From positions 1 to 12,620 of the forward strand of contig CAKUWM010000058.1 in NCBI GenBank assembly GCA_934699305.1: a DNA stretch of 12,620 nt, read 5' to 3'. Both the position numbers and the translations under genes were made by a program. Numbering within the stretch: the stretch's first letter is position 1; the number at the start of each line of letters is the position of its first letter. Shown in pieces: positions 1 through 10,481 of this stretch. The notes below the pieces were generated by a model. It had not been told where the DNA came from and did not search any database. It saw nothing but the letters and a program-made list of their open reading frames with translations. This DNA comes from an uncultured Saprospiraceae bacterium (lineage in GTDB: Bacteria > Bacteroidota > Bacteroidia > Chitinophagales > Saprospiraceae).

Positions 1-1250
1 ATAAGATTGAAATAAATAACAACCAGATAGATGAAGTAACTGCACCAAAGTTTGAACGAAAAATTATTGCATTTAAACTTGGAATTGGCAAGAGTAATAA
101 CTATTTTGATATCAATGTATTGAAAGGATCAGATATATATAGTCCGGCACAGCTTGATTCCAATCGTAAAAAGCTGGTTACTCCTGAAGAAAATTTTGTA
201 GCATCAGTTCATATAGTGCAAAAAATATATAAGTATTTCAATATTGATATAGAGGGTGCAGGCAGTTTTTATACAAAGAACAAAGTATCGCCTGAGATGG
301 AATATGAATTTGTTGGGAAAGATATTGTTTCTAAGTTGATCAAAACCAACATTTCTACTCAAGCGAATTATGCAATAAAAGGAAAATTTGACGTACAATT
401 AAATCAATTTAATACCTCGCTGACATATCGTTATGTCATGCCTGATTTTAAATCAATGGGATCCTATTTCTTCAATACTGATATTCGAGAAATTGCCATT
501 AATCCATCTGCCAGCTTTATCAAAGGGAAAATCAATTTGGCAGGACAATTCGGATTACAAAACAACAATCTGACTAAGCGTAAAATTCAAACTTCTGATC
601 GTGTAATATATGGGCTAAATATGACTTTGTCAGTGATAAAAAATTTGAACATTTCTGTTTTTTTCAACAATAACAAAACAGAACTTGTCAATGTGCAAGC
701 AGATAGATTGCTTGATTCTTTTAATCTAACACAAAACAACCTACAGACAGGAGCAATGATAACATATATGATAACTAAAAATAACAACAATCAAAATATA
801 AGCATGAGTTTCAATAATAGTAATTTTGAAATTCTGTCATTATATGACCCTTCCAATACATTGAGTTTTAATAATGTCAGTAATAGTGTTGTAATTTCTT
901 ACAACTACAAATTGAAAAAATCTAAATTAAGATTCGGCTCACAAATAAATTATTTTGGAGCATCAAATAATCAAAACTCGACTTCCAGAATAGGTCTTAA
1001 TGTCAATGCCTCTAAAAGTTTTTATAAAACAAAATTAAATGCCCGACTTGGACTGGGATATGCATTTAATTACCTGGATCATCTTGCTGATGGGTCGAGC
1101 ATTAGAGCTACATTAAATCTTGGTTATGCATTAGCCAAAAAGCACAACATATCATTACTGACTGACATTTTTCACAGAAATTATAAAGTTCAAAATAAGT
1201 TGAATGTCAATGATCATCGGTCAGCGATCAGATATGTCTATAACTTCTAA
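1..1250 (+). CDS. Outer-membrane beta-barrel protein, 3' part (5' end outside the window)
   Basis: The reading frame is open from base 3 to the stop at 1248-1250, about 415 residues, with no stop upstream. The first possible start inside it, at 120, is a TTG in mid-frame, so the real start lies before the window. The visible part is a series of short alternating polar/hydrophobic strands rich in N, S, Y and F, separated by N-rich turns. It ends in a Y-V-Y-N-F strand with a terminal Phe, as expected for a BAM-assembled outer-membrane barrel. No plug, TonB box or other named domain is visible, because the N-terminus is missing. It is followed after 11 bp by the giant secreted protein gene on the same strand, so the two are probably co-transcribed and the barrel may anchor or export its neighbour; that partnership is inference. 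The specific family is not recognised. Confidence 0.
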   Translation, partial: KIEINNNQIDEVTAPKFERKIIAFKLGIGKSNNYFDINVLKGSDIYSPAQLDSNRKKLVTPEENFVASVHIVQKIYKYFNIDIEGAGSFYTKNKVSPEMEYEFVGKDIVSKLIKTNISTQANYAIKGKFDVQLNQFNTSLTYRYVMPDFKSMGSYFFNTDIREIAINPSASFIKGKINLAGQFGLQNNNLTKRKIQTSDRVIYGLNMTLSVIKNLNISVFFNNNKTELVNVQADRLLDSFNLTQNNLQTGAMITYMITKNNNNQNISMSFNNSNFEILSLYDPSNTLSFNNVSNSVVISYNYKLKKSKLRFGSQINYFGASNNQNSTSRIGLNVNASKSFYKTKLNARLGLGYAFNYLDHLADGSSIRATLNLGYALAKKHNISLLTDIFHRNYKVQNKLNVNDHRSAIRYVYNF

Positions 1251-1261
1251 AAAAATAATTT

Positions 1262-4200
1262 ATGAAAAGTCTCATTATTTTTCTTCTATCACTTGTAATT
1301 ATTTCATTGAATGGTTATAGTCAAGACAAGCCACTGGAAGTTCATCTAGTAAACACTTTGCCCACATTCCCAACAACACTAGCTGAATTTATCGAAGCCC
1401 AACAACAAAATCCTAACTTCTTATTTATAACGGTTCAAAATAAAACCGGTTCAATTCAGAATTATAAAATCACAATGGCAATCACCAATCTTGACCAAAA
1501 CTTTACAATTAAAGTAGAAAGTACAGAAGAATTAAATTGCCTCAATATTGGCCCAAATGAGATGGATCATTTTGGAAACAGTGAATTTCCTGACTTGTTT
1601 AATTCATCTAATCTTGAAATCGAAGGTTCTAATTTGACAATATTCGATTTAATAGCAGATCCCACTCTTGCAGAAGGACATTATCAGATATGCTTGTGGG
1701 CTATATCCTGTGACAACGAAAATATTACTTTGTCCTCCGTGGATGACTTGAGCTGTGTTGAGTTTAGTATTAATTCACCCAACCCACCAATTCTAATGAA
1801 TATATGTGACGTCAATGTATCGGCAGAGAGCAATAATTTGTCCTTCAATTGGATTTTTGATCTACCCACAGGTTATATGGACGACGTTACGTATGATGTA
1901 AGAATTTATGAGCTTGACCCTGAAATTCCATTTGATCCCAATGATTTGGATTTTGCAGTTCCACCAGCTTTCCAAAATGAGGTTGTAAACAATAAGTTTA
2001 TCAACCTGATAATTCCAGATGATATTCAATTGAATCCAGAAATGAATTATGCTGTGAGAGTGAAAGCAACAGGTGATGCACTTAATGTCAAAAATAATGG
2101 ATATAGTGAAATTTGTGTTTTTTACTGTGTCGATAATTTTGATAATATTCATTTTACATTGACTCCACATTATCCAACAGATAATGCGCCTACATTTTTT
2201 ACAAATATTCCTATTGTATATGAAATCACACCTAATTGCAATGATCCGTTTTATGAAAAAATTAAAAACTATTCGTACCAACATTTTTTAATCTCTGGAT
2301 CTTCTTCTTTTGAGTGGCAACGTAATATCCCCTGGAATAGTGGGCCCACACTTTCTCAAAAATATATTCTTTTAGGAAACGATGGGAACCCCAATTGTCT
2401 TGGAAGTGCTGATTTTGATTGTAACCGTAGTTGTCAAATATCACATAATAATCCCGACCAACCCTTGAATTTAATCAAGGGAAAAGAATACTATAGCAAT
2501 GTTACCGGCACGCTTAAATATGGAAAAAATAAAACACAACCGGTCAATAGCAACACTAGGTTTGAAGTAGGTATGGGAAAACCAACGTTTAGCGCACCCG
2601 AAAAAAATGATACTTTCGAAATAAGAAAACCGATTGTTATCAGATTTTCTACCACTCCAAGACCTGAACATATTGGTCCTGAACATTATATTTTTCATTC
2701 CGATGGTGATAATAATTGCAGTGCATATAATGACTATTTGTTTGAACGATGGCATTTACAGGTAAGTAAGTCCAATTCATTTAATCATTCTGATATTGTT
2801 TACTCTAAATGGGAGAAAATCGGTTCCATTACAGACGACGCTTTTTCTTTCAAAAACATGTATGACAATGGCGTCGGCGAAAGAATACAAGCCAACGAAG
2901 ACTTTATTCTAGATGAGTTTAGTAAAGATATCACAACAGAGATTGACAGTCTCAAGGTTGGAAAATACTACGCAAGGGTATTGTGGGCTACTAATCCAAA
3001 TGACACATTAGATATGACATACTATAAAGCCAGCGATACAATATCATTTAATGTCAAAGAAGGAGCTTTAGCGCCAATTACACCCGGTGACAGGTGCATT
3101 GTACAATGCATAGCTCATGATCCTGCTATTTCAGTTCCAATAGAATTTCCAATTAATAAGACATTTAAAATAAATGGATTTAATGTTAAGGTGAAATCAT
3201 ATACTAAAAACGACATCAATGGTTATGAAGGAGAAGGTGAAACTGAAATTAATTTTATAACTAAAATTAAATTGAAAGTAAAGTTTGATCATATCTCAAT
3301 CAATACCGACTCAATTGCCATGACTGGAAAAATAGTTGGAATAGTAGATCAGGATTTAACTTTAGATTCATTGAAAAAGTCCGGTAAAACATATTATGGA
3401 CTTACTGATGAAAGTGCTCAAGCCCTGCATGCCATCATAACTACAGGCGACCGAATGCTTGACTTATTAAATGACCGTCCCTCAAATTTACCGATTGGGA
3501 TAGATCATTCCATTAGTGAAATGAAACTAACCTTAGGCATTGTGAATTTTAACGCTACAATTACCACTGGAAATATAAGAGTAATGACTGCTTTTAAGGA
3601 TCCACAAATTTCCAATATGTGGATAAGTGCCGGTGCCGATCTTTGCATCAATGCAAATGGATATGGCGATTCTCTGAAGTTTTTTATCCCCTATGATATT
3701 GGTATAATAACTGAAGAGGCAGGAACAGATTTCCACCTTTCCGGAATTGAAAATGCCGAAAATGAAGATGAAGGCACATATTTTAGTTGGAATTGTGATA
3801 AAGATTTCAAACTCAATCTAGCAGGCAAAGTGAGCCTCGACAGAGAATATGTTGTTCCTGAAAAATTAGATGGAAGCATTGATGAAGATGCGAGTCATAA
3901 GGTTGTTGTGAGATTTAATGGTAAATTTGAATTAAGGCATACCTCAAGTGTCTATGACTGGGGTCTAATATTTGGTGTTAATATCCCTAAATTTCAGATA
4001 GTAGGAGTTGATGATTGGTCTTTTGAAGTGGTCAATGCATATCTTGACCTATCATCATTATCGAATCCAATAGCATTTTCTTTCCCTGAAAATTATAACC
4101 ATCCTGGAGTAACCAATCATAACCTCGCTTCAACTTGGAAAGGTTTATATATAGAGTCCGCAAAAGTAAAAACTCCCGAAGGGCTATTTGGCGACAACAA

Positions 4201-7200
4201 TAGAGTTGAATTTTCGGCAAATAAAGTATTAATTGTCGGAAGTAAACTCAGTTTCAATCTTGCCGTCACCAATCTCTTAAATTTTAACTCAAATAAAGCA
4301 AATAGTGGATGGGGCATTTCTTTGGATACATTGCAATGGAATGTTTTACAGAATAATGTTAACCTTTTTAGATTTTCAGGTTTAATGAGTTGTCCATACT
4401 TTGCAGAGGATGACAGACTTGAATATTTCGGAGGATATCAAAAAAAGTTATTTACAGATCGTAATAATCAAGATTCAATAGTAAGTTATTATGGAATATT
4501 TATAGGACCTAAAGGCGACTTACATTTGCCCATAGGAGCTGCAAATTTTGTGATGGATGATACATCCTATGTTTCTTTAAATAAAAGTAGTGTTGGTAAT
4601 GAGTGGTATGTCAATGCAACAATTGCAGGCGGAGTTGATTTCGGTAAATCATTGGGCCAAGCATTGAATGCACCTTCCATGAGTTTAGTCGGACGGATGG
4701 AACACTTTATGATTCGCAATGACACAATCCTAAAAAAACCACGTTTTCACCTTGCTTCTCCGGATAAAAAATTGGGTAATTTCCCATTTACACTAGATAC
4801 TATTTATCTTGAACAAAGTGGAATAGGATTTAATACTATTGTGCAGGGAAGCTTGTCTCTAACAGGGTCGGTAAATGCTTTATCAGCTAGTGCCAAATTT
4901 AAAATTCATTCTAGCTTAAGTGGGTCAATCCGCAAGTTTATGACTGTTGATGGATTTGCAATCGACTCAATAGGACTTGATGCCAATGTTGCCTCTATTA
5001 AAATAAAAGGTTACATTAAATGGTATAAAAATGGAAGTACTGATGGCATCAAAGGTCGTATAATGTGCGACTTCCCGGCTAATGTATCCGGATTAGTAGA
5101 TATGGACTTTGGGACTTATTGTAGTAACCCCAATGCATCTTTTAATACTGCCCAATATTTTTCATATTGGGAAATTAATGCGGCAATTAATTTACCTAAC
5201 CCTATTCCGGTGTTTGCAGGATTCAACATGCATAGTATTTTCGGTGGTGCTTTTTATCATAAAAAATATAATGATGTCCAAAGAAAATATATTCCAGATT
5301 TTTCAACCAGTGTCGGAATTAAATTGGGAGGCAGGTTTGCAACTGCTGCAAAGCCTGAGGCTTTCAATATTGATGCTTACTTTGAAGGTTCTGTTAATGC
5401 ATCTGGAGGGTTATCTACTTTGGGATTTCATGGAAATGCTTGGGGTATGAAAGAATTCGGCGCTTCGGATCAATTTGGAACCCGCGTCAATCCATCGATC
5501 TGGGGCGTTGTGGATATTAATTATACTGTAGCAACCAAAACATTTAATGGTGACATAGATATATATGTTTTGAAAAAAAATGGCAATATAGTAATGATAA
5601 AAGGAAACAGAAATGCACAGTATCTTTGTTCCAATGCTCATTTTCATGTTGACCCCGAAGAGTGGTATTTTTATATAGGAACACAGGAGGAACGCAATAA
5701 ATTAAAAATTGATTTCGGGCTGACAGTCAATATTGATGGATACCTCATGGTAGGATTTGGAATACCTGCAGAGCTGCCACCATTACCACAGGCTGTAATT
5801 GATATTATATCTGCAGGAGTCAACAGTGGAGATGAAGGAGGAATGCAAATGATTGAAAATACTGCAGCTGATAGTAGAGACCCAAGCCTTATGAGTTCCG
5901 GTCAGGGATTTGCTTTAGGTGGCTCTATTGATATAAATGTGCCTGAATTTACATTCCTCATATTATATGCTAAATTAAGGTTTATCGCTGGTTTTGATTT
6001 TAATATGGTTAATACAGGAGATGTATTCTGTATGAATACCGGAGAAAATAGAGGTCTTGATAATTGGTATGCCTCAGGACAAATTTATGCGGCAATAGAT
6101 GGAGATTTGGGATTGAAAATTAATTTCTGGGGTTCACATAAAATAAGTCTTGTGCATTTAAAAGCTGGAATTATGGTACAAGGAGGCACACCTAACCCCT
6201 CCTATTTCAGTGGTATGGCCAGTGTTTATTATTCTGTTCTCAATGGATGGGTAAGCGGCAGTTCAAGCTTCGCTTTCAACTTTGGCAAAAAATGTGTTAC
6301 TGGAAGTAACAACCCATTAGACGGAATAACCTATATTGCTGATATGAAACCAACAGGGTCGGCATCTGTATTTGATAATGTTAAGACCAGCTTTAATTTT
6401 CCCATCAATACTAAGTTGACTTTACCTGTAAATGATAATGATGGTAACATTACCGGTTCGGTAGATTACATGCCTTTTATCTATACGTACGAACTAAAGT
6501 TAAATGGCTCAAACATAATAGGAACGATTAGCACGAATTCTAACAAACTAATTTCAACATTCATAAATGATACTTTGCTCAAGCCCAATAAAACTTATAC
6601 AGCTACAATAAAACTAAGGGCAAAAAATATGTCCACCAACCAAATCGTCAAAAATACCAATGGAACATATTGGGAAGAGTCTAAAACTGTTTCTTTTACC
6701 ACGGGCTCCTTACCAGATGTGATCCCTGTTGACCAAGTTTATTACTCAAGCCCATTACCATATCAACGCTATTTTTTAAAATATGAGACGCAAAACAATG
6801 CAGCTTTTATCAATTTTAAATCTGCCATTGAACCATTTATGATGTCCAGTAAAACATTTAGCGGAATTAATTCAACAACTTATCATTATAAATACTTTAT
6901 TCGTATTACAGGTGTCGGACATATTGATACAATAGAACAAGCTATATCTAACAATACTTTTAATTATTTCACACTGAACAATATTGTTAATTTGAAAAAT
7001 GATAAAAAATACAAACTAGAATTAATCAGAAAGATTCAGCAAAATAATAATTCCGGTTCACCCTATCAAATAGCAATGGACCAAATTAATGTAAATGAAT
7101 TAATGTATGCTTCCCCAATTGCGATTTCATATAATGATCAAAGAGTCAGAGCACAAATGAATGTTGTTGGAGGAAAACTCAATGAAACACCACCATTAAA

Positions 7201-8122
7201 AAGATCACAGTTTGCCTTTTTTACATTGTTTTTTGGTACAAGTAAGTACAATTCGATGTCTTCCAAGAATAAAAATACTGTAACTTCCGCTATAAGACTA
7301 AACTGTACTTCCACCTTTCCTGATTCATATCTTATTACGACAAGATGGAATGAGCCATTTGATTATTATGATTTTAAAAAGTACAACGTGGACATTCCTC
7401 CTTTGATCACAATTTTTACTGAGATCCAACCAAATACCGGAACAAGTGGTGTCGGCCTCAACTCATATCGTGATCAAAGTGTTAAATATATTCAAGATGA
7501 AATAATTGCAGCCTCACATGATAAAAATGTAAAGGCAACATACTATACTATTGGTTACAACGGTTCTTATATGCCTCATACCGCATCATATAAAACCCAA
7601 GTTATTCCTGAAGGCATAATTAATTATACAATTGATAATAACTTAGTTTCCGGCTATTCCCCTAAATATACGGACAGTGATTTTCGTTTATTGCCCTATT
7701 CTATGACAACAGGTTTCAACCAAGTGTATGAAGTTGCAATAGAACCTGGCACTGGTACAGGTTCATCCGGAAAACCATTGTACTTTTACTATCAAATTAA
7801 TAGGAAGGTACTCAACAAAGCATTTTCGTTTAAATCTAAAAAAGAAAATGAATGGAATAAAAAGATCAGTCCTTCCACTACAAAAGTAAATCAAGCCTTT
7901 CCGTCACAATATCAAAATCAAAATTTGTTAATTCAAAACTGGTATACCTACATAAATGTTTACCCTTGTAGTTACTCCTTTCCAAGCAACAGTAAGTTTC
8001 CTCTACAATTTATTTATAGAAAATATACTCCGGCAACAACCCGAATTGGTGGAACCAATTCATACATATATGGAACGAAGGTGTTAAAATCTTTTGAAAC
8101 ATATCAGTGGCAAATTGATTAA
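1262..8122 (+). CDS. Giant secreted TANFOR-like surface protein (2286 aa)
   Basis: This is a very large exported protein. Residues 1-21 form a Sec signal peptide: M-K-S, a hydrophobic run, then G-Y-S-Q before the mature D-K-P. Residues about 22-175 resemble the TANFOR domain of Bacteroidota surface proteins. The clues are an early strand pattern, an L-A-E-G-H-Y-Q-I-C-L motif near residue 136, then a Cys and a P-P-I-L linker near 175. A fibronectin III-like segment follows at about 178-285. Near residue 640-690 there is a block with F-K-I-N-G-F and G-E-G-E-T-E motifs that I associate with the same large proteins. The remainder is long, beta-rich, glycine/asparagine-rich and free of simple tandem repeats or transmembrane helices. 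No type IX sorting domain is obvious at the C-terminus (ending Y-Q-W-Q-I-D). The start at 1262 has an A-rich leader (taaaaaaataattt) typical of the phylum. Family assignment is from memory of the motif pattern and is moderate; the gene itself is certain. Confidence 0.93.
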   Translation: MKSLIIFLLSLVIISLNGYSQDKPLEVHLVNTLPTFPTTLAEFIEAQQQNPNFLFITVQNKTGSIQNYKITMAITNLDQNFTIKVESTEELNCLNIGPNEMDHFGNSEFPDLFNSSNLEIEGSNLTIFDLIADPTLAEGHYQICLWAISCDNENITLSSVDDLSCVEFSINSPNPPILMNICDVNVSAESNNLSFNWIFDLPTGYMDDVTYDVRIYELDPEIPFDPNDLDFAVPPAFQNEVVNNKFINLIIPDDIQLNPEMNYAVRVKATGDALNVKNNGYSEICVFYCVDNFDNIHFTLTPHYPTDNAPTFFTNIPIVYEITPNCNDPFYEKIKNYSYQHFLISGSSSFEWQRNIPWNSGPTLSQKYILLGNDGNPNCLGSADFDCNRSCQISHNNPDQPLNLIKGKEYYSNVTGTLKYGKNKTQPVNSNTRFEVGMGKPTFSAPEKNDTFEIRKPIVIRFSTTPRPEHIGPEHYIFHSDGDNNCSAYNDYLFERWHLQVSKSNSFNHSDIVYSKWEKIGSITDDAFSFKNMYDNGVGERIQANEDFILDEFSKDITTEIDSLKVGKYYARVLWATNPNDTLDMTYYKASDTISFNVKEGALAPITPGDRCIVQCIAHDPAISVPIEFPINKTFKINGFNVKVKSYTKNDINGYEGEGETEINFITKIKLKVKFDHISINTDSIAMTGKIVGIVDQDLTLDSLKKSGKTYYGLTDESAQALHAIITTGDRMLDLLNDRPSNLPIGIDHSISEMKLTLGIVNFNATITTGNIRVMTAFKDPQISNMWISAGADLCINANGYGDSLKFFIPYDIGIITEEAGTDFHLSGIENAENEDEGTYFSWNCDKDFKLNLAGKVSLDREYVVPEKLDGSIDEDASHKVVVRFNGKFELRHTSSVYDWGLIFGVNIPKFQIVGVDDWSFEVVNAYLDLSSLSNPIAFSFPENYNHPGVTNHNLASTWKGLYIESAKVKTPEGLFGDNNRVEFSANKVLIVGSKLSFNLAVTNLLNFNSNKANSGWGISLDTLQWNVLQNNVNLFRFSGLMSCPYFAEDDRLEYFGGYQKKLFTDRNNQDSIVSYYGIFIGPKGDLHLPIGAANFVMDDTSYVSLNKSSVGNEWYVNATIAGGVDFGKSLGQALNAPSMSLVGRMEHFMIRNDTILKKPRFHLASPDKKLGNFPFTLDTIYLEQSGIGFNTIVQGSLSLTGSVNALSASAKFKIHSSLSGSIRKFMTVDGFAIDSIGLDANVASIKIKGYIKWYKNGSTDGIKGRIMCDFPANVSGLVDMDFGTYCSNPNASFNTAQYFSYWEINAAINLPNPIPVFAGFNMHSIFGGAFYHKKYNDVQRKYIPDFSTSVGIKLGGRFATAAKPEAFNIDAYFEGSVNASGGLSTLGFHGNAWGMKEFGASDQFGTRVNPSIWGVVDINYTVATKTFNGDIDIYVLKKNGNIVMIKGNRNAQYLCSNAHFHVDPEEWYFYIGTQEERNKLKIDFGLTVNIDGYLMVGFGIPAELPPLPQAVIDIISAGVNSGDEGGMQMIENTAADSRDPSLMSSGQGFALGGSIDINVPEFTFLILYAKLRFIAGFDFNMVNTGDVFCMNTGENRGLDNWYASGQIYAAIDGDLGLKINFWGSHKISLVHLKAGIMVQGGTPNPSYFSGMASVYYSVLNGWVSGSSSFAFNFGKKCVTGSNNPLDGITYIADMKPTGSASVFDNVKTSFNFPINTKLTLPVNDNDGNITGSVDYMPFIYTYELKLNGSNIIGTISTNSNKLISTFINDTLLKPNKTYTATIKLRAKNMSTNQIVKNTNGTYWEESKTVSFTTGSLPDVIPVDQVYYSSPLPYQRYFLKYETQNNAAFINFKSAIEPFMMSSKTFSGINSTTYHYKYFIRITGVGHIDTIEQAISNNTFNYFTLNNIVNLKNDKKYKLELIRKIQQNNNSGSPYQIAMDQINVNELMYASPIAISYNDQRVRAQMNVVGGKLNETPPLKRSQFAFFTLFFGTSKYNSMSSKNKNTVTSAIRLNCTSTFPDSYLITTRWNEPFDYYDFKKYNVDIPPLITIFTEIQPNTGTSGVGLNSYRDQSVKYIQDEIIAASHDKNVKATYYTIGYNGSYMPHTASYKTQVIPEGIINYTIDNNLVSGYSPKYTDSDFRLLPYSMTTGFNQVYEVAIEPGTGTGSSGKPLYFYYQINRKVLNKAFSFKSKKENEWNKKISPSTTKVNQAFPSQYQNQNLLIQNWYTYINVYPCSYSFPSNSKFPLQFIYRKYTPATTRIGGTNSYIYGTKVLKSFETYQWQID

Positions 8123-8169
8123 TTTCTATTATAATACTATGTATCATACTCCGATAAAATAAATTTACG

Positions 8170-10230
8170 ATGAAAATTACATCTTTATCAATATTATTCT
8201 TTTTGTTAAGCTATCAAATTTTAATTGCTCAGGATACAGTCTCCATTAATTCAAATCTCCGGATTATAGCCAAGCATAAAGGATCAGAAGTCATCCTAAG
8301 ATGGGCACCATTAAATCCGGTGTGGTGGAACCTTGGCAATAAATATGGATACACTTTACAACGTACCACCTTAAATAAAGATGGCATAGCAGATGAACTT
8401 GGGTATAAAAATCACACACATACTTTGACAGTATGGTCACATGACAAATGGAAACCCTATATTCCCAATGATGAATACATGACCGTAGCAGGAGGAATTA
8501 TATTTGATAGTATTCAATCCGAACCGATTCCTGCTAATCAGTCCTATTTAGTCAATAACATTGACCTTAATAACCGGTATTCATTTGCTTTATTTGCAGC
8601 AGATATGTCAAAAAACGCTGCATCTGCCAGTGCATTGGGCTTTGTGGACAAAGCTGTGGATACCAATCATATTTACCAATATAGAATATTTTTAAATGAC
8701 AGCATACTTGGTATGCCATCAGATACCGCATATACGGTTGTACAATTCAATAAAGACGCACTAAATCAACATCCTGATCTTGATCATTATGTAAGCAATG
8801 ATAGTACAATTACTCTATATTGGGATAGATTATTGTATCGCAACTATTTCACTGCTTATAATATTGAAAGAATGGAAAAAGGAGGCAAAAAATGGATTAA
8901 ACTAAATAATAAACCTTATATATATAGCCCCATTGCAACAGAAAGTGATACGCCTTTTAATATTTTTACTGATACCAATGTAAGACAAGGCATCGATTAT
9001 ATTTATAGAATTAGTGGCATATCACCTTTTGGTGAGGAGTCTGATTTTTCCGATACAATATCTGCACAATGCATTTTTACTTCCAAACCGCCTGTGGCAA
9101 TCTCTCTTTCTATCAAATGGATAAGTAACACCCGACTTGAATTGTCATGGTCTCTTGATGATCCAAATAATCGTGTTGTTGGTATGGTTGTAGCCAGAAG
9201 TTTTGATGACAAAGATGGATTTGAACCATTGCATAAAGATCCCTTATCTCATGACTCACGTACATTTATTGATAATGATGTACCTGAGACATATGATGTT
9301 TATTACAGAGTTTACACGTTTGATAAACGCGGCAATTTCAACGAATCCTTTGTGGCTTATACAGAGCGGAACGATTCCATTCCACCATCTACCCCGCTTG
9401 GATTAACCGGCGATTGGGCATCTTCAGGTGATGTTACTTTGTCTTGGAATCTAGGTAAAGAAAAAGATTTGTCGGGATATAAAATTTATTACGCCAATGA
9501 TAGTACCCATTATTTTGCCTTACTAACTAATAATCTGATTAAAGATACGGTGTTTCATAGAAAATTTAATGAAGAAGTCCTAACAAAGTATATTTATTTC
9601 AAAGTTCAGGCAGTGGATATGAGGTATAATGTTTCGCCTCAGAGTTACTTTATTAAAGTCAAAAGACCTGACAAAATCCCGCCTATGTCAGCAGAGTTTT
9701 TCCCTATAGTCCAACAGGATTCATCTGCATTTATTTCATGGACAAGATCCAAAAGTACGGATGCCGCAGGATATAAGCTTTATAAAAAATATTTAAATGA
9801 GCAATTCCAATTTATTCTTGATACCAAAAACCCTAACATTACAAATTTTACTGATAATAAATTGAAGTACAATAGTGAGGTAAGTTTTCGTGTAGTGACT
9901 TATGATGATAGTAATAATGAAACTCAATGTGAAAATGATATTTTTTTCAAAATAAATAAAATTAGTTATTTACTAAAACCATTAAAAGTTACTTATTTTA
10001 AGTCACCTGATAATAATGAAGTGAAACTCATGTGGGAAAGTCCAAAAAATGCTTCCAGAATAGATATATACAAGTTGGATTCAGAAGGCAATGTAAAAGA
10101 ATCTTATACAGTTAGAAATAAAAATGAGTGGGTAGGAACATTGACAGAAGGTAACAATAAATTCTCATTAAAATATATTAATCCGCAAAGTGAACAAAGT
10201 GAATTTACCTTCATTGAAGTAAAGAAATAA
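8170..10230 (+). CDS. Secreted multi-fibronectin type III domain protein (686 aa)
   Basis: Residues 1-21 are a signal peptide (M-K-I-T, a hydrophobic core, then L-I-A-Q before D-T-V). An N-terminal beta unit (about 27-130) has a V-I-L-R-W strand and is tryptophan-rich. Fibronectin III-like units follow at about 205-300 (I-T-L-Y-W-D ... Y-N-I-E-R), 306-402 (L-E-L-S-W ... Y-Y-R-V-Y-T-F-D), 404-500 (V-T-L-S-W ... L-S-G-Y-K-I-Y-Y), 503-598 (A-F-I-S-W ... A-A-G-Y-K-L-Y-K) and a shorter last one at 602-686 (V-K-L-M-W). The W, the G-Y-K-[IL]-Y and the Y-[RK]-V repeats are the core strand signatures of the fold. No enzyme domain and no C-terminal sorting domain are seen. It lies 47 bp after the giant protein gene on the same strand, behind an A-rich leader, and is probably the last gene of that operon. 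A binding or scaffold role next to its neighbour is inferred. Confidence 0.93.
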   Translation: MKITSLSILFFLLSYQILIAQDTVSINSNLRIIAKHKGSEVILRWAPLNPVWWNLGNKYGYTLQRTTLNKDGIADELGYKNHTHTLTVWSHDKWKPYIPNDEYMTVAGGIIFDSIQSEPIPANQSYLVNNIDLNNRYSFALFAADMSKNAASASALGFVDKAVDTNHIYQYRIFLNDSILGMPSDTAYTVVQFNKDALNQHPDLDHYVSNDSTITLYWDRLLYRNYFTAYNIERMEKGGKKWIKLNNKPYIYSPIATESDTPFNIFTDTNVRQGIDYIYRISGISPFGEESDFSDTISAQCIFTSKPPVAISLSIKWISNTRLELSWSLDDPNNRVVGMVVARSFDDKDGFEPLHKDPLSHDSRTFIDNDVPETYDVYYRVYTFDKRGNFNESFVAYTERNDSIPPSTPLGLTGDWASSGDVTLSWNLGKEKDLSGYKIYYANDSTHYFALLTNNLIKDTVFHRKFNEEVLTKYIYFKVQAVDMRYNVSPQSYFIKVKRPDKIPPMSAEFFPIVQQDSSAFISWTRSKSTDAAGYKLYKKYLNEQFQFILDTKNPNITNFTDNKLKYNSEVSFRVVTYDDSNNETQCENDIFFKINKISYLLKPLKVTYFKSPDNNEVKLMWESPKNASRIDIYKLDSEGNVKESYTVRNKNEWVGTLTEGNNKFSLKYINPQSEQSEFTFIEVKK

Positions 10231-10323
10231 CACCAATAAAATCCTCTTTTCTATAACACAACAAGAAAATTCCATAGGCGCATTACAGATAAGTTGAACA
10301 ATTTGAGCGATGAATCAATATGA

Positions 10324-10345
10324 TACAATGGCATTGCCAATTGTA
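10324..10345. terminator. Candidate bidirectional terminator hairpin
   Basis: The arms TACAATGGC and GCCA-A-TTGTA pair across an ATT loop with one bulged A, giving about nine base pairs. It sits 94 bp past the stop of the fibronectin III gene and about 137 bp past the stop of the convergent VWA gene. This is where transcription from both sides should end. There is no clear U-tract, so it may instead be a simple mRNA 3' stabilising stem. The rest of the 10231-10481 spacer shows nothing that I can name. Confidence 0.3.
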
Positions 10346-10481
10346 GCTTTAAATAGACCTGTATGGAGTTTCTGCAAAATGAACTATTTTACAAGTACAA
10401 CAGATAATCCTTTTGTGATATTGTCAAACAAGACGATCCGCAAAACTGAAGTCGTCAAAGTAAATAATCGTAAAATATCCT

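Noticed and set aside
120..1250. A complete 376-residue gene starting at 120
   Set aside because: The codon at 120 is TTG and the frame stays open to the window start with protein-like sequence, so this is the tail of a longer gene.
5109..5450. 113-residue + strand reading frame inside the giant gene
   Set aside because: It is an out-of-frame overlap fully inside a well-supported long coding region and has no features of its own.
10435..10460. GACGA/TCGTC inverted repeat as a terminator of the VWA gene
   Set aside because: Only 5 bp of stem with a 15-base loop and no T-run; this is expected by chance.
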